Shown: positions 16,181-26,037, counted from the first letter of the stretch. The stretch: DNA of 64,000 nt from Acididesulfobacillus acetoxydans (GCF_900016645.1 NZ_CDGJ01000066.1); one strand, 5' to 3'. Notes: generated from the letters alone by a model not told the origin. Numbers and translations: made by a program.

Positions 16181-16681
16181 ATGCTTTGCCAAAACTGCCA
16201 TGAGCGTGAAGCGAACGTGCATATTGCCAAAACCGTTAACGGGCAAACTCAGAACCTTTACCTTTGTGAACAGTGCGCAAAAAAAGTGCAGGGAGCGAAT
16301 TTTATGTTTCAGCCGGGGCTCATCGTGCCGGATTTCCTCCAGGCCCTTTTTGGCTTCAGTCCGGAGTCGGCGCCCCAGCAGGAACAAGCTTGTCCGCGCT
16401 GCGGAATGACGTTTTCCCAAATAACGCGAGCGGGAAAGTTGGGCTGCAGTGTCTGTTATGAAGCTTTCGGACCGCAGATCGAGTCCCTTGTCCGGCGTAT
16501 TCACGGCGGGGGACAACATGTGGGTAAGATTCCGGGGCGGAAAGGAGCGGCCCTCAAAGGCAAAGTCGAGCTGAAACGGTTAAAGGATGAGTTGCAAGCC
16601 TTGGTCAGGCAGGAAAAGTTTGAGGAAGCCGCCATTACACGCGATCGGATCCGTCAGTTGGAACAAGGTGCGGGGGGGTGA
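16181..16681 (+). CDS. mcsA: McsA, activator of the McsB arginine kinase
   Basis: McsA binds and activates the protein-arginine kinase McsB. This 166-residue protein has four CxxC pairs (Cys3/6, 29/32, 71/74, 89/92), which bind zinc, and a C-terminal UVR helix pair (about 130-163). The start is set at 16181, where an AAGGGGGG site is present. An upstream GTG overlapping ctsR would add 19 unlikely residues. It is 4 bases from mcsB. Confidence 0.95.
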   Translation: MLCQNCHEREANVHIAKTVNGQTQNLYLCEQCAKKVQGANFMFQPGLIVPDFLQALFGFSPESAPQQEQACPRCGMTFSQITRAGKLGCSVCYEAFGPQIESLVRRIHGGGQHVGKIPGRKGAALKGKVELKRLKDELQALVRQEKFEEAAITRDRIRQLEQGAGG

Positions 16682-16685
16682 GAAG

Positions 16686-17744
16686 ATGGAACGCAAGGAT
16701 CTGCTTTTGCGGCGCAGTGCCTGGATGGAGGAAACTGATCGATCGACTGTTGTCCTGAGCAGCCGGATTCGTTTGGCCCGGAATCTTGAAGATATGCCAT
16801 TTCCTCACGTCATGTCGGCTGAACTGGCCCAGAAGGTGGAAGAAAAGCTGGTCCGGACCCTGGAAACAGTGACGGTAGAGGGAGAAAAGCTGACGTATCT
16901 GTCGCTTGGCGATTTAACACCGATCGAACGGCAGGTTCTGACGGAAAAGCATTTAATCAGTCCGGCTTTGGTTAACAGCCCTGCCGGACGGGGAGCGGCG
17001 CTGGCTGCGGACCACCGGGTCGCCGTCATGGTCAACGAAGAGGACCACATACGGCTGCAGACCCTTCTCCCCGGAAACCAACTGGAAGAGACCTTCCGCT
17101 TAGCCGATGCCCTTGACGATGCTCTGGAAGAACACTTGGATTACGCTTATCGGGAGGCGCAAGGATATTTGACCGCCTGTCCGACCAATGTCGGAACCGG
17201 TTTACGGGCTTCCGTGATGGTGCATCTCCCGGCCCTGGCCATGACCAACCGAATTCAGCAAGTTCTCGGTGCTCTGGCGCCTTTGGGGCTGGCCGTACGG
17301 GGATTGTACGGCGAGGGTTCCCAGGCTTTCGGCCATATTTTTCAGCTTTCCAACCAAATCACCTTAGGCAAGAGTGAGGCGGACATTCTGGCTCATTTGG
17401 GTGCCGTCACCGGGCAAATCGTCGAGCACGAACTTCAGGCCAGAGCGGCTTTGCAGGAACATGCCCTGCTGGCTTTGGAGGATAAAGTCTGGCGGGCCAG
17501 GGGAACATTGGAAAAGGCGCGGCTTCTGACTTCAGAGGACGCCATGCATCTTCTCTCACATGACCGCTTGGGAGTGGATATGGGAATTCTCCCTAAACCG
17601 CAAAGAACATTTGCCTCCCTACTGGTCGAATCTCATCCGGGCTGTCTGCAGTATGTTCTGAACAAAGAGCTGGATGCGGGTCAGAGGGATGCCGAGCGGG
17701 CGAAATTCATCCGGGAGGCTTTTGTGCCTCAAGCCGATTCTTAA
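16686..17744 (+). CDS. mcsB: McsB protein-arginine kinase
   Basis: McsB phosphorylates arginines, marking proteins for ClpCP and inactivating CtsR. The 352-residue protein belongs to the ATP:guanido phosphotransferase fold, with SSRIRLARN near residue 25 and the catalytic-loop segment CPTNVGTG. The RDAERA motif near the C-terminus matches the allosteric phosphoarginine-binding site of McsB. The ATG at 16686 follows a GGGGGGTGAG site. Confidence 0.96.
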   Translation: MERKDLLLRRSAWMEETDRSTVVLSSRIRLARNLEDMPFPHVMSAELAQKVEEKLVRTLETVTVEGEKLTYLSLGDLTPIERQVLTEKHLISPALVNSPAGRGAALAADHRVAVMVNEEDHIRLQTLLPGNQLEETFRLADALDDALEEHLDYAYREAQGYLTACPTNVGTGLRASVMVHLPALAMTNRIQQVLGALAPLGLAVRGLYGEGSQAFGHIFQLSNQITLGKSEADILAHLGAVTGQIVEHELQARAALQEHALLALEDKVWRARGTLEKARLLTSEDAMHLLSHDRLGVDMGILPKPQRTFASLLVESHPGCLQYVLNKELDAGQRDAERAKFIREAFVPQADS

Positions 17745-17761
17745 CAGAAAGGAGCATTATT

Positions 17762-20209
17762 ATGCAAGGCCATTTTACGGAAAAAGCACAGAAAGTCCTG
17801 GGCTTGGCCCAGGATGAAGCGAAACGCATGGGCCATCAAGTCGTGGGTACGGAACACCTCCTGCTCGGACTTGTGCGTGAGGGGGACGGAATTGCCGCCA
17901 AAGCCCTGGTGGCCACAGGGGTGGACTATGAGAAGATCCGTGCGCAGATTGAGCAGCTGGTGGGTACGGGAGAGCCGCTGTCGGGACAGGTCGCTTTCAC
18001 GCCGCGGGTGAAGCGGGTTCTGGAGCTTGCCAACGAGGCGGCCCAGCGCCAAGGGGTCAATTATGTAGGGACGGAACACCTGCTCTTCGGGCTCATTATG
18101 GAAGGCGAAGGAATTGCGGCTCGGGTCCTGGCCAATCTTGGCGTTAATCCGGACAGAATTTGGAAACAGGTCGTTAACCTTTTGGGGGGCGAGCCGGATG
18201 ACAACATGATGCAGGGGGCGACGGCCCCGGCCGGACCTTCCGGCAAGAATTCGCCGTACGGGAACACGCCGACGCTGAACGACTTTGGGCGCGATTTAAC
18301 GGTCCAAGCTAAAGAAGGACGTTTAGATCCGGTGGTCGGCCGGGAGAAAGAAATCGAACGTGTCATCCAGGTTTTGAGTCGCCGGACCAAGAACAATCCG
18401 GTCTTGATAGGAGATCCGGGAGTGGGGAAAACGGCGATTGCCGAGGGGCTGGCCCAGTTGATCGTCCGCAACAAGGTACCCGAGATTCTCAGCAACAAAC
18501 GAGTGGTTACCCTTGACCTTTCGGCGGTAGTGGCGGGAAGTAAATACCGGGGAGAATTTGAGGAGCGTCTGAAAAAGGTCATGGAAGAGATTCGGACCGA
18601 CGGAAACATTATCCTCTTTATCGACGAACTCCATACTTTGATCGGCGCGGGCGCAGCCGAAGGGGCTATTGACGCCGCCAATATTCTTAAACCGGCCTTG
18701 GCCAGGGGCGAGCTTCAGTGCGTGGGAGCCACGACCATGGACGAGTACCGGAAATATATCGAGAAGGATGCCGCGTTGGAAAGGCGCTTTCAGCCGATTC
18801 AAGTGGGAGAGCCGACGATTGAAGAAGGGATTGCTATCCTCAAGGGGTTGAGGGATCGCTACGAGGCTCATCACCGGGTGGAGATTACGGACGAGGCCCT
18901 GGAAGCGGCGGTGCGCCTCTCCGACCGTTATATTTCCGACCGTTTTCTGCCGGACAAAGCCATCGATTTAGTGGATGAGGCGGCTTCCCGTGTTCGCCTT
19001 GCCGCTTATGTCGCACCTCCGGACTTAAAAAAGCTGGAAGAAGAGATCGAACGACTGAAAAAGGAAAAAGAGGCCGCCGTCCTGAGTCAGGAGTTCGAGA
19101 AAGCGGCCCAGATTCGGGACCAGGAGCACAAGCTGCGCGAACAGGTGAACGAACAGCGGGCGAATTGGGAAAGCAAACGGGACGTGGAGAAATCGATGGT
19201 TACGGCGGACGATATCGCCCAAATTGTTGCCAGCTGGACGGGTATCCCCGTGAAGAAGCTGGCCCAGGAAGAAGGCGAACGTCTTCTGCACCTGGAGGAG
19301 ACATTGCACAAGAGGGTGATCGGGCAGGACGAAGCCGTCGCCGCGGTGGCGCGGGCCGTTCGCCGGGCCAGGGCAGGGTTAAAAGACCCCCGCCGGCCGA
19401 TTGGTTCCTTTATTTTCCTGGGGCCCACCGGGGTGGGGAAAACAGAACTGGCGCGGACTTTGGCCGAAGCGCTTTTTGGCGACGAGGATGCCATGGTGAG
19501 GATCGATATGTCCGAATACATGGAGAAACACACCGTATCGCGTTTGGTAGGGGCGCCTCCCGGTTACATCGGGCACGACGAGGGCGGTCAGCTGACGGAC
19601 GCCGTGCGGCGTAAGCCTTACAGCGTCATCTTGCTGGATGAAATGGAAAAGGCTCACCCCGAGGTTTTCAATATCCTGCTTCAGGTTCTTGAGGACGGCA
19701 GGTTAACGGATAGCAAGGGAAGGACGGTGGATTTTCGCAATTCCGTCGTCATCATGACTTCCAACGTGGGCGCAGCTTTCCTGCGCAAAGAGGCCTTGGG
19801 TTTTGCCGCTCACCGGGACGAGGCGACCGAGTATAAGAACATGAGCGCGCGGGTTATGGAAGAACTGAAGCGGACGTTTCGGCCGGAATTTCTCAACCGG
19901 GTGGACGAAATCGTGGTCTTTCATTCCCTGCCGGCGGAGGCCCTTCTGCAGGTTGCCGGCATACTCATGCGGGACGTAAACAAGCGGTTGAAGGAACAGG
20001 GGTTTGAGCTTAATGTGGAGCAGAGTGCTTTGGAGATCATTGCCAAGGAAGGCAACGACCCAACTTTCGGTGCCCGGCCTTTGCGGCGGGCTATCCAGCG
20101 CCTGATCGAAGACGAACTGTCAGAGAAGATTTTGGAAGGCGCCTTTAAGGCCGGCGACAAGATTGAGGCGAGGGGCGAAGACGGAAAGGTTCGCTTCGCC
20201 AAGGTATGA
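17762..20209 (+). CDS. clpC: ClpC ATPase/unfoldase
   Basis: ClpC is the AAA+ unfoldase that feeds ClpP and uses McsB-made phosphoarginine as a degron. The 815-residue protein has two N-terminal Clp repeats (about 1-140), AAA module 1 with Walker A GDPGVGKT (217-224), a UVR-bearing middle region (about 420-470) that pairs with McsA-type adaptors, and AAA module 2 with GPTGVGKT (554-561). It is the last gene of the operon. The 43 bp at its 3' end, up to the first base of the stop codon, are duplicated immediately downstream. Confidence 0.97.
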   Translation: MQGHFTEKAQKVLGLAQDEAKRMGHQVVGTEHLLLGLVREGDGIAAKALVATGVDYEKIRAQIEQLVGTGEPLSGQVAFTPRVKRVLELANEAAQRQGVNYVGTEHLLFGLIMEGEGIAARVLANLGVNPDRIWKQVVNLLGGEPDDNMMQGATAPAGPSGKNSPYGNTPTLNDFGRDLTVQAKEGRLDPVVGREKEIERVIQVLSRRTKNNPVLIGDPGVGKTAIAEGLAQLIVRNKVPEILSNKRVVTLDLSAVVAGSKYRGEFEERLKKVMEEIRTDGNIILFIDELHTLIGAGAAEGAIDAANILKPALARGELQCVGATTMDEYRKYIEKDAALERRFQPIQVGEPTIEEGIAILKGLRDRYEAHHRVEITDEALEAAVRLSDRYISDRFLPDKAIDLVDEAASRVRLAAYVAPPDLKKLEEEIERLKKEKEAAVLSQEFEKAAQIRDQEHKLREQVNEQRANWESKRDVEKSMVTADDIAQIVASWTGIPVKKLAQEEGERLLHLEETLHKRVIGQDEAVAAVARAVRRARAGLKDPRRPIGSFIFLGPTGVGKTELARTLAEALFGDEDAMVRIDMSEYMEKHTVSRLVGAPPGYIGHDEGGQLTDAVRRKPYSVILLDEMEKAHPEVFNILLQVLEDGRLTDSKGRTVDFRNSVVIMTSNVGAAFLRKEALGFAAHRDEATEYKNMSARVMEELKRTFRPEFLNRVDEIVVFHSLPAEALLQVAGILMRDVNKRLKEQGFELNVEQSALEIIAKEGNDPTFGARPLRRAIQRLIEDELSEKILEGAFKAGDKIEARGEDGKVRFAKV

Positions 20210-20250
20210 GGCGAGGGGCGAAGACGGAAAGGTTCGCTTCGCCGAGGTAT
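20165..20250 (+). repeat. 43-bp tandem duplication at the end of clpC
   Basis: 20165-20207 is repeated directly as 20208-20250 with a single A/G difference. The clpC TGA spans the junction (20207-20209), so the second copy is untranslated. It looks like a recent duplication that left the protein unchanged. Confidence 0.95.
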
Positions 20251-20290
20251 GCGGCGGGGAGATCCGGCCGCCAGCCTCGTATAACGGATG

Positions 20291-20324
20291 AAGGGGAGTT
20301 CTCAGCGCAAGAAGTCCCCTTTTT
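20291..20324 (+). terminator. Intrinsic terminator of the ctsR-clpC operon
   Basis: Arms 20291-20302 and 20310-20321 form a 12-bp stem with one mismatch, followed by T residues. Confidence 0.8.
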
Positions 20325-20583
20325 GTCATCAGGCTTCCATGCCGATACGCGGCACCTGAAATGCCCGCGCCGGGATAGCGCCGACACGACAGTCTTCGGT
20401 GCGGACTGCCGGACGCAGGCACCGATTCAGGCACAGACGCGTAGTGCAGGCGGCAAAGGAGCGTTAAGAAGCGCCGGGGGCGATGCGCATGAAGCGATAA
20501 GGCTCCGGCGCTTTGGCTCTATAACAGCCCGGGCAGCGCCTGTCGGGTTTTGCGAGGGTGACTTTTCGGAAAGGTGTGTTAGT

Positions 20584-21942
20584 GTGAAGACAAAGGGCGT
20601 TTTTCGCTGTTCCCGCTGTGGACACGAAAGCCCAAAATGGGTGGGAAAGTGTCCGGGATGCGATGCCTGGAACACGCTGGTGCAGAGCGTCCCGCAAGAA
20701 AACAACAAGGAGGCCAAGAGCCCGAGAAGGCTGTCGGAGCTCAGCTCAGGCACGAACGAGCGTATTGTTACACATATGGAAGAGTTCAACCGGGTTTTGG
20801 GTGGAGGCATTGTCCGGGATTCGGTGACGATACTCACGGCCAAGCCGGGAGCGGGAAAATCAACTTTGCTTCTGCAAGTGGCTGCCGACGCGGCGGCTCA
20901 AGGGTACAGGGTTCTCTACGCCTCGGCCGAGGAAAGCGACAGCCAAATCAAAGGCCGGGCGGACCGCATTCTCGGGAACAGGCAAGCCGGCAACATATGG
21001 GTTCTGGCTGATACCGCCATGGAAAATGTCCTTGATGTCGTCCGGAAGACAGACCCGGACTTGGTGGTCATAGACAGCATTCAGACTTTTGCGCTGGAAG
21101 CTTATAATTCCCGGCCCGGTTCACCGATCCAGACGATGGAATGCGCGAATGAACTGGTTCGGCTGGCCAAGGGCGGTGAGCGGCCCAGGGCCGTCATTAT
21201 GGTGGGACAGATGACCAAGGAGGATGAGATCGCCGGACTCAGGGCCTTGGAACACCTGGTGGACACCGTGCTCATCCTGACGGGGGAAAGCGGGGAGGAA
21301 TTGCGGGAAGCGTGGTGTTCCAAGAATAGATTTGGCAGCACGGGTGAAATGGGTTTCTTCTCCATGACGGAGGAAGGAATGCGCTCCCTTGACAACCCGT
21401 CGGAGTTCTTTATGACGGGACGTACGAGGGCAGGGGAGGTTTGCGGCAGCGCACTGACGGTGATCAAAGAGGGGACCCGGCCGATCATTGTCGAGATCGA
21501 GAGCCTGGTTTCGAATTCTTTCACCCCCTACCCGGCTCGAATCGGGGAGTGTTTGCGCCGTGACCAATTGAACACCTTGGTTTCAATTCTCGAGCAAAGG
21601 GGCGGGATCGACCTCTATAACAAAAATGTCGTCATCAAGACGACAGGGGGGTTGCTGTTTAGAGAGCAGGCTGTTAATTTGGCCACCATCATGAGCATCG
21701 TTTCTTCTGTCAAAAATATCGCGATTCCCCCTGAGTGCGTGTTCATCGCCGATGTGGGCCTTACCGGCGAACTGAAAAAAGTCCCCGCTCTGGAAGGGAG
21801 GATCCGGGAACTGGATCGTATGGGTTTCGAACGGGTGTATGTTGCGCGGGACAGTATCAAACCCTCTTTAAAATTCGATCGTGTCGAAGTGTTCCCACGG
21901 AATACCCTGCGGGAAGTCATAGCCGAAGTTTTCGGAGCCTGA
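20584..21942 (+). CDS. radA: DNA repair protein RadA
   Basis: RadA promotes branch migration in recombination repair. The 452-residue protein has the N-terminal zinc finger (CSRCG, CPGCD), a RecA-like ATPase with Walker A PGAGKST, the diagnostic KNRFGST motif, and a C-terminal Lon-like domain. GTG 20584 gives the usual N-terminus MKTKGVFRCSRC; the longer upstream frame lies over untranslated sequence. Its position directly after clpC is the usual Bacillota order. Confidence 0.96.
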   Translation: MKTKGVFRCSRCGHESPKWVGKCPGCDAWNTLVQSVPQENNKEAKSPRRLSELSSGTNERIVTHMEEFNRVLGGGIVRDSVTILTAKPGAGKSTLLLQVAADAAAQGYRVLYASAEESDSQIKGRADRILGNRQAGNIWVLADTAMENVLDVVRKTDPDLVVIDSIQTFALEAYNSRPGSPIQTMECANELVRLAKGGERPRAVIMVGQMTKEDEIAGLRALEHLVDTVLILTGESGEELREAWCSKNRFGSTGEMGFFSMTEEGMRSLDNPSEFFMTGRTRAGEVCGSALTVIKEGTRPIIVEIESLVSNSFTPYPARIGECLRRDQLNTLVSILEQRGGIDLYNKNVVIKTTGGLLFREQAVNLATIMSIVSSVKNIAIPPECVFIADVGLTGELKKVPALEGRIRELDRMGFERVYVARDSIKPSLKFDRVEVFPRNTLREVIAEVFGA

Positions 21943-21979
21943 GCACGGGCAGACCGTCTGAATGTCCCCATGGCTAAAG

Positions 21980-22000
21980 CCTGGCTAAGCTAAAGCCAGG
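21980..22000. terminator. Hairpin after radA
   Basis: CCTGGCT (21980-21986) pairs with AGCCAGG (21994-22000). There is no T-tract, so it is only a possible end of radA transcription. Confidence 0.35.
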
Positions 22001-22110
22001 GGCATGCGGCTATGCCTCTTGGTCAAACCGGGTCCGGGTTCGGGTGATGTCGTGCGAGTTTACGTCATATGTCCCGTCAAAAAGGGGTCTTGTTCTTTGT
22101 TGGTTTTGGG

Positions 22111-22503
22111 TCACGTCATGTTAAAGATAGTGAGGGTTGAGAGTTTATTGATCTCTCCCTTGATGACGTCTTCCAGGGAAATGCCCAGAGTGTTGGCAAG
22201 GGCTGCGATATAAAAAAGCTGTTTTCCCAGTTCCGCCTGGATCGTATCGCGGCAGTTGGCGCAAAGCTCTCCTTGCAGGTTGCTGTCCAGAAGAAGTTTA
22301 AGATCGTAAACAGAAGCGTCTTCCGGAAACCGCTTTTTGTGGGCCTCCACGGCCAGGCAGCCGCAACTGGTGACGGACTTGACGACGGCTCGGTTGACCC
22401 GGGCGGACGCTTCCTGTCCTTTGGAGAGGATATCCAAAATACTTTGATGGCGGATGAGAAGGGACTTAACCGTTTCTTGAAATTGCTCTGTAAGTTGTTC
22501 CAT
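22111..22503 (-). CDS. Conserved Clostridia protein of unknown function, MazG-like C-terminus
   Basis: This 130-residue protein reads against its neighbours. Its N-terminal half is helical with a CGC and later a CANC motif (four cysteines could bind a metal), and the last 40 residues (LGKQLFYIAALANTLG...) resemble the helical part of MazG-type nucleotide pyrophosphohydrolases. I recognise it as a widespread Clostridia protein without a known function. The catalytic Glu set of MazG is not visible. An upstream AGGAGTGAGG site supports the ATG. Confidence 0.7.
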   Translation of the reverse strand: MEQLTEQFQETVKSLLIRHQSILDILSKGQEASARVNRAVVKSVTSCGCLAVEAHKKRFPEDASVYDLKLLLDSNLQGELCANCRDTIQAELGKQLFYIAALANTLGISLEDVIKGEINKLSTLTIFNMT

Positions 22504-22751
22504 CGTGTTGAGTCCTCACTCCTTTATTTCCCCACACTGTGCTCGTTTCAGCTTTTATTATAACGAGCGTCCCTTACTATTGTCAATTTTGACCGCAAGG
22601 GGGGCGTGATTATTCAGGGTTTAGTTTACGCGGCCCGGCAACTATTTTCATGTTCTTGCGGTGACACTTTTGCGGCACCGGGATCCACGCCGCAATAGTC
22701 AGGCGGGCTGTGAAAGGTTGTGAAAGGTAAGGTAAAAAAGCGGCATACCCA

Positions 22752-22820
22752 TTGACACTGGCATAATATTTGTGATATAATCTAAAATTTTTTGCCTTGC
22801 ACAGTTCAGTCTGTTATAAT
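22752..22820 (+). promoter_or_regulatory. Two promoters for the carD-type gene
   Basis: P1: TTGACA (22752-22757), 18 bp, TATAAT (22776-22781). P2: TTGCCT (22792-22797), 17 bp, TATAAT (22815-22820) with an extended -10 TGT before it. The starts lie about 80 and 40 bases before the gene. Confidence 0.85.
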
Positions 22821-22864
22821 GATAAGGAAAAGGAACTAAATTAATTATACGAGGAGGTGGTAGA

Positions 22865-23341
22865 GTGTTTCAAGTTGGCGACAAGGTCGTTTATCCCATG
22901 CATGGGGCGGGAGTGATTGAAGCCATTGAAGAACGCGAAGTCCTGGGGGAAATCCGTCAATACTATGTCATGCATTTGCCGGTTGGAAATATGAAAGTTC
23001 TGGTTCCGCTGAACAATGTCGGCACCCTGGGATTGCGGGGGGTTATTTCCAAAGCCGAAGTCCAAGGAGTGTTACAGGTATTGAAGGATGAGGCGGTCGT
23101 CTCGACCCTAGCCTGGAATCGGCGCTATCGGGCGAATCTTGAAAAGATCCGCAGCGGCAACATTCTGGATGTCGCGGAGGTTGTCCGCAGCCTGGCCCAG
23201 CGGGAAAAGGACAAGGGACTCTCCACCGGGGAAAAGAAGATGTTTGAAAACGCCTGCCAGATCCTGGTGAGTGAACTGGTTTTAGCTGAAGAGAGTGAAG
23301 AAATTCAGGTGAGGCAGTGGTTAAGTAAAGTTTTGGCTTAA
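22865..23341 (+). CDS. CarD/CdnL-family RNA polymerase-binding regulator
   Basis: CarD proteins bind the RNA polymerase beta subunit and stabilise open complexes, especially at rRNA promoters. The 158-residue protein begins with the RNAP-interacting Tudor-like domain (FQVGDKVVYPMHGAGVIE) and has the helical DNA-binding domain from about residue 70 on. The GTG start has a GAGGAGGTGG site. Two good promoters stand upstream. In many Clostridia the gene precedes the PIN-TRAM and isp genes, as here. Confidence 0.94.
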   Translation: MFQVGDKVVYPMHGAGVIEAIEEREVLGEIRQYYVMHLPVGNMKVLVPLNNVGTLGLRGVISKAEVQGVLQVLKDEAVVSTLAWNRRYRANLEKIRSGNILDVAEVVRSLAQREKDKGLSTGEKKMFENACQILVSELVLAEESEEIQVRQWLSKVLA

Positions 23342-23429
23342 GGTTTTGGGGTCCCTTGAAAAATATGGCTGATCTGAAGTATAATAGGAAGGACTTTTAG
23401 CCAAAATAGGGTAAAAGGAGGTGAAATTG

Positions 23430-24611
23430 ATGATTCGCAATCTCATACGCGTTATCATCACCCTACTGTTTGGGGCTTTGGGTTTCTATCTTGACTACAT
23501 GTTTTTACGCCTTAATGTGCTGAAGTCTTTAGGCTGGCAGTCGCCCTCGACTGCTCTTTGGACTTACGTCGCCATGATCCTGATCTTCGCTGTGGTGGGC
23601 TTCTTGCTGGCCCCCGGCAGCATTCGCGGGTTCCTGAGCCTGGTCAAATGGATGGATTCCCGGCTTCAGAAGATCCCGACTCACGATTTAATGGGCGGAG
23701 TAATGGGGGTCATCATTGGACTTATTATTTCCAGCTTGTTCAGTACCTCGTTCATTAGTATTCATTTTTTCGGGCCGCTGCTGTCCATCATTTTGAGCCT
23801 CGTGCTGGCGTACCTGGGCTGGACGCTCGGCGCCCGCCGCAAAGAAGAAGTTCTCAGCTTTCTCAATGTGTTTCCCAAGTTCAGGGACAAGGATAAACAC
23901 GGGGAAAAACACAAGGAGAATGCCAACAGCAAAATGTCCGGGTCGGTCGCGGACACCGTTCCTAACTACAAAATATTGGACACGAGCGTTATTATCGATG
24001 GCCGGATAGCCGACATTGTTCAGACCGGCTTTGTGGAAGGAACGCTCCTCGTTCCCAGCTTTGTGCTTGAGGAACTTCGGCATATTGCCGATTCTTCGGA
24101 CTTGCTCAAGCGCAACCGGGGCCGCAGGGGTCTGGATATCCTGAATCAGATCTCCAAAGAGACGGGCATCAAAGTACAAATCCACGAGCAGGATTTTGAG
24201 GATATTGCCGAGGTGGACAGTAAGCTGGTTCGCTTGGGACAGGTCCTCGGGTCGCCGGTGTTGACCAACGACTATAATTTGAATAAAGTGGCGGAATTGC
24301 AGGGTGTCAAAGTACTCAATATCAATGAATTGGCCAATGCCGTCAAACCGGTCGTCCTGCCGGGTGAAGAGATGCTGGTTCAGGTCATGAAAGAAGGCAA
24401 GGAGCCCGGCCAGGGTGTCGCTTATCTCGACGACGGGACCATGATTGTGGTGGACATGGGGCGGCGTTTCATGGGACAGCACATTCCGGTCCTGGTGACG
24501 AGCGTTCTGCAAACGGCGGCCGGGCGGATGATTTTCGCCAAACCCAAGGGTTTTGGCGACAAGAAGGGAATGGGAATACCGCCTGCGGACGAGGTGAACG
24601 CGATTGGATAG
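23430..24611 (+). CDS. Membrane PIN-TRAM domain protein (YacL family)
   Basis: The 393-residue protein has four N-terminal membrane helices (about 5-140), a PIN nuclease-like domain starting at ILDTSVIIDGR (about 180-300; the Asp is a metal ligand) and a C-terminal TRAM RNA-binding domain. It is probably a membrane-bound ribonuclease, though no substrate is known. ATG 23430 is preferred because GTG 23421 is within the AAAGGAGGTGA ribosome site. It overlaps the next gene by 8 bases. Confidence 0.92.
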   Translation: MIRNLIRVIITLLFGALGFYLDYMFLRLNVLKSLGWQSPSTALWTYVAMILIFAVVGFLLAPGSIRGFLSLVKWMDSRLQKIPTHDLMGGVMGVIIGLIISSLFSTSFISIHFFGPLLSIILSLVLAYLGWTLGARRKEEVLSFLNVFPKFRDKDKHGEKHKENANSKMSGSVADTVPNYKILDTSVIIDGRIADIVQTGFVEGTLLVPSFVLEELRHIADSSDLLKRNRGRRGLDILNQISKETGIKVQIHEQDFEDIAEVDSKLVRLGQVLGSPVLTNDYNLNKVAELQGVKVLNINELANAVKPVVLPGEEMLVQVMKEGKEPGQGVAYLDDGTMIVVDMGRRFMGQHIPVLVTSVLQTAAGRMIFAKPKGFGDKKGMGIPPADEVNAIG

Positions 24612-26037
24612 TGTGGGAGTGATTATTCCCGCGGCCGGTCAAGGGACCCGGATGGGTGTCGGGGTGCACAAGCAGTTTCTCCCGCTGGCCGGAATCCCGG
24701 TTCTTGCCCACACGCTTAAAGTTTTTCAGGAAGCGGAAGGCATCAAGGAGATTGTAGTGGTAGGGGCCGGAGAGGATATCGCGCAGATTTGGGAGCTCGT
24801 ACGGAGATTCCGTTTCAGTAAAGTCAGCGGGATTCCTGTTGGGGGAAGACAACGTCAAGAATCAGTCCTAGCGGGGCTTAAGGCTCTCAGTGAGACCATC
24901 CGAACAGTGGTGGTCCATGATGGGGCCCGGCCCCTTTTAACGTTGACGGAACTGAACCGTTTCCTGGGAAAAGCGGCAGGATCTGTCGCAGCCATTATGG
25001 CTGTGCGGGTCAAGGATACCATTAAGAGAGTAGATGGGGCGGGTTGGGTACTGGAAACCCTGCCGCGCTCGGAACTTTGTTCGGTTCAGACTCCTCAAGT
25101 ATTTGAGCGGCAGCTTCTGCGGGAGGCCCATCTTAAGGCCCGGGCGGCCGGCTTTGCGGCGACCGACGACGGGGCGCTGCTGGAATGGCTGGGGCAGCCG
25201 GTGAGGGTCCTGCCCGGTTCGTTTGAAAATATCAAGATCACGACGCCCGAGGATCTCTTCTTGGCCGAGAGGATTCTCGAGAGGCGCCGTGCGGAAACCG
25301 CGGCGGCGAGCGGCGCCGCTGCCGGCGAAGAGGAAGATCCTGGGGTACATAGGACCGCCGGCACCTCGCCAAGCGGGTATGGACAGGACCCGGCCGCAAG
25401 GGTGGGCCCCTGTGCCCAGCAGGTGGCTCCTGCCGAGGAGAAAAATCGGATGATCCGGCAGGAATCGGATTTTTTGACTGAACCGGCCGGCAAGAGATCC
25501 GAGAACTATGAAGCGCGAACTCCGCCTTTCCGGGTTGGGGTTGGTTACGATGTTCATGCCTTGGCGGACGGCCGTTCTCTGGTGCTGGGGGGAGTGAAAG
25601 TTCCTTATGCCCGGGGATTGCTTGGACATTCGGATGCCGATGTCCTCGTGCACGCGATCATGGATGCCTTGCTCGGCGCTTTGGCCCTGGGGGATCTCGG
25701 GGTTCACTTTCCGGATACGGAGGAAGAATACCGGGGAATCAGCAGCCTGGTTTTGTTGGAGCGTGTGACAGGTTTGATCAAAGAGCGGGGTTACAGGGTG
25801 GGCAACCTGGACAGTATTGTGGTTGCGCAAAAGCCCAAGCTCGCGCCCTATATCCCCGCGATGCGGGAAAACATTGCGCGCACGCTCGCTGTCGCCCAGG
25901 ACCGCGTTTCGGTCAAAGCGACCACGACCGAATGCCTGGGCTTTGCCGGCCGGGAAGAAGGGATCGCCGCTCAGGCGGTGGTTACGCTGGTAACGGTGGC
26001 AGAAGGGAGAGAACCGAACTCCGGGGAGGAGTCTTGA
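24604..26037 (+). CDS. ispDF: Bifunctional IspD-IspF (MEP pathway)
   Basis: This one protein carries two non-consecutive steps of the methylerythritol phosphate pathway. Residues 1-230 are IspD (CTP:MEP cytidylyltransferase, PAAGQGTRMG at 9-18). Residues about 309-477 are IspF (MECDP synthase, with DVH at 316-318 and a SDADVLVH segment). An alanine/glycine-rich linker of about 80 residues joins them. Fused IspDF is typical of alpha- and epsilonproteobacteria and less usual in Bacillota, where the two are adjacent genes. The TTG start overlaps the preceding stop, with GAGGTGA upstream. Confidence 0.95.
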   Translation: MDSVGVIIPAAGQGTRMGVGVHKQFLPLAGIPVLAHTLKVFQEAEGIKEIVVVGAGEDIAQIWELVRRFRFSKVSGIPVGGRQRQESVLAGLKALSETIRTVVVHDGARPLLTLTELNRFLGKAAGSVAAIMAVRVKDTIKRVDGAGWVLETLPRSELCSVQTPQVFERQLLREAHLKARAAGFAATDDGALLEWLGQPVRVLPGSFENIKITTPEDLFLAERILERRRAETAAASGAAAGEEEDPGVHRTAGTSPSGYGQDPAARVGPCAQQVAPAEEKNRMIRQESDFLTEPAGKRSENYEARTPPFRVGVGYDVHALADGRSLVLGGVKVPYARGLLGHSDADVLVHAIMDALLGALALGDLGVHFPDTEEEYRGISSLVLLERVTGLIKERGYRVGNLDSIVVAQKPKLAPYIPAMRENIARTLAVAQDRVSVKATTTECLGFAGREEGIAAQAVVTLVTVAEGREPNSGEES

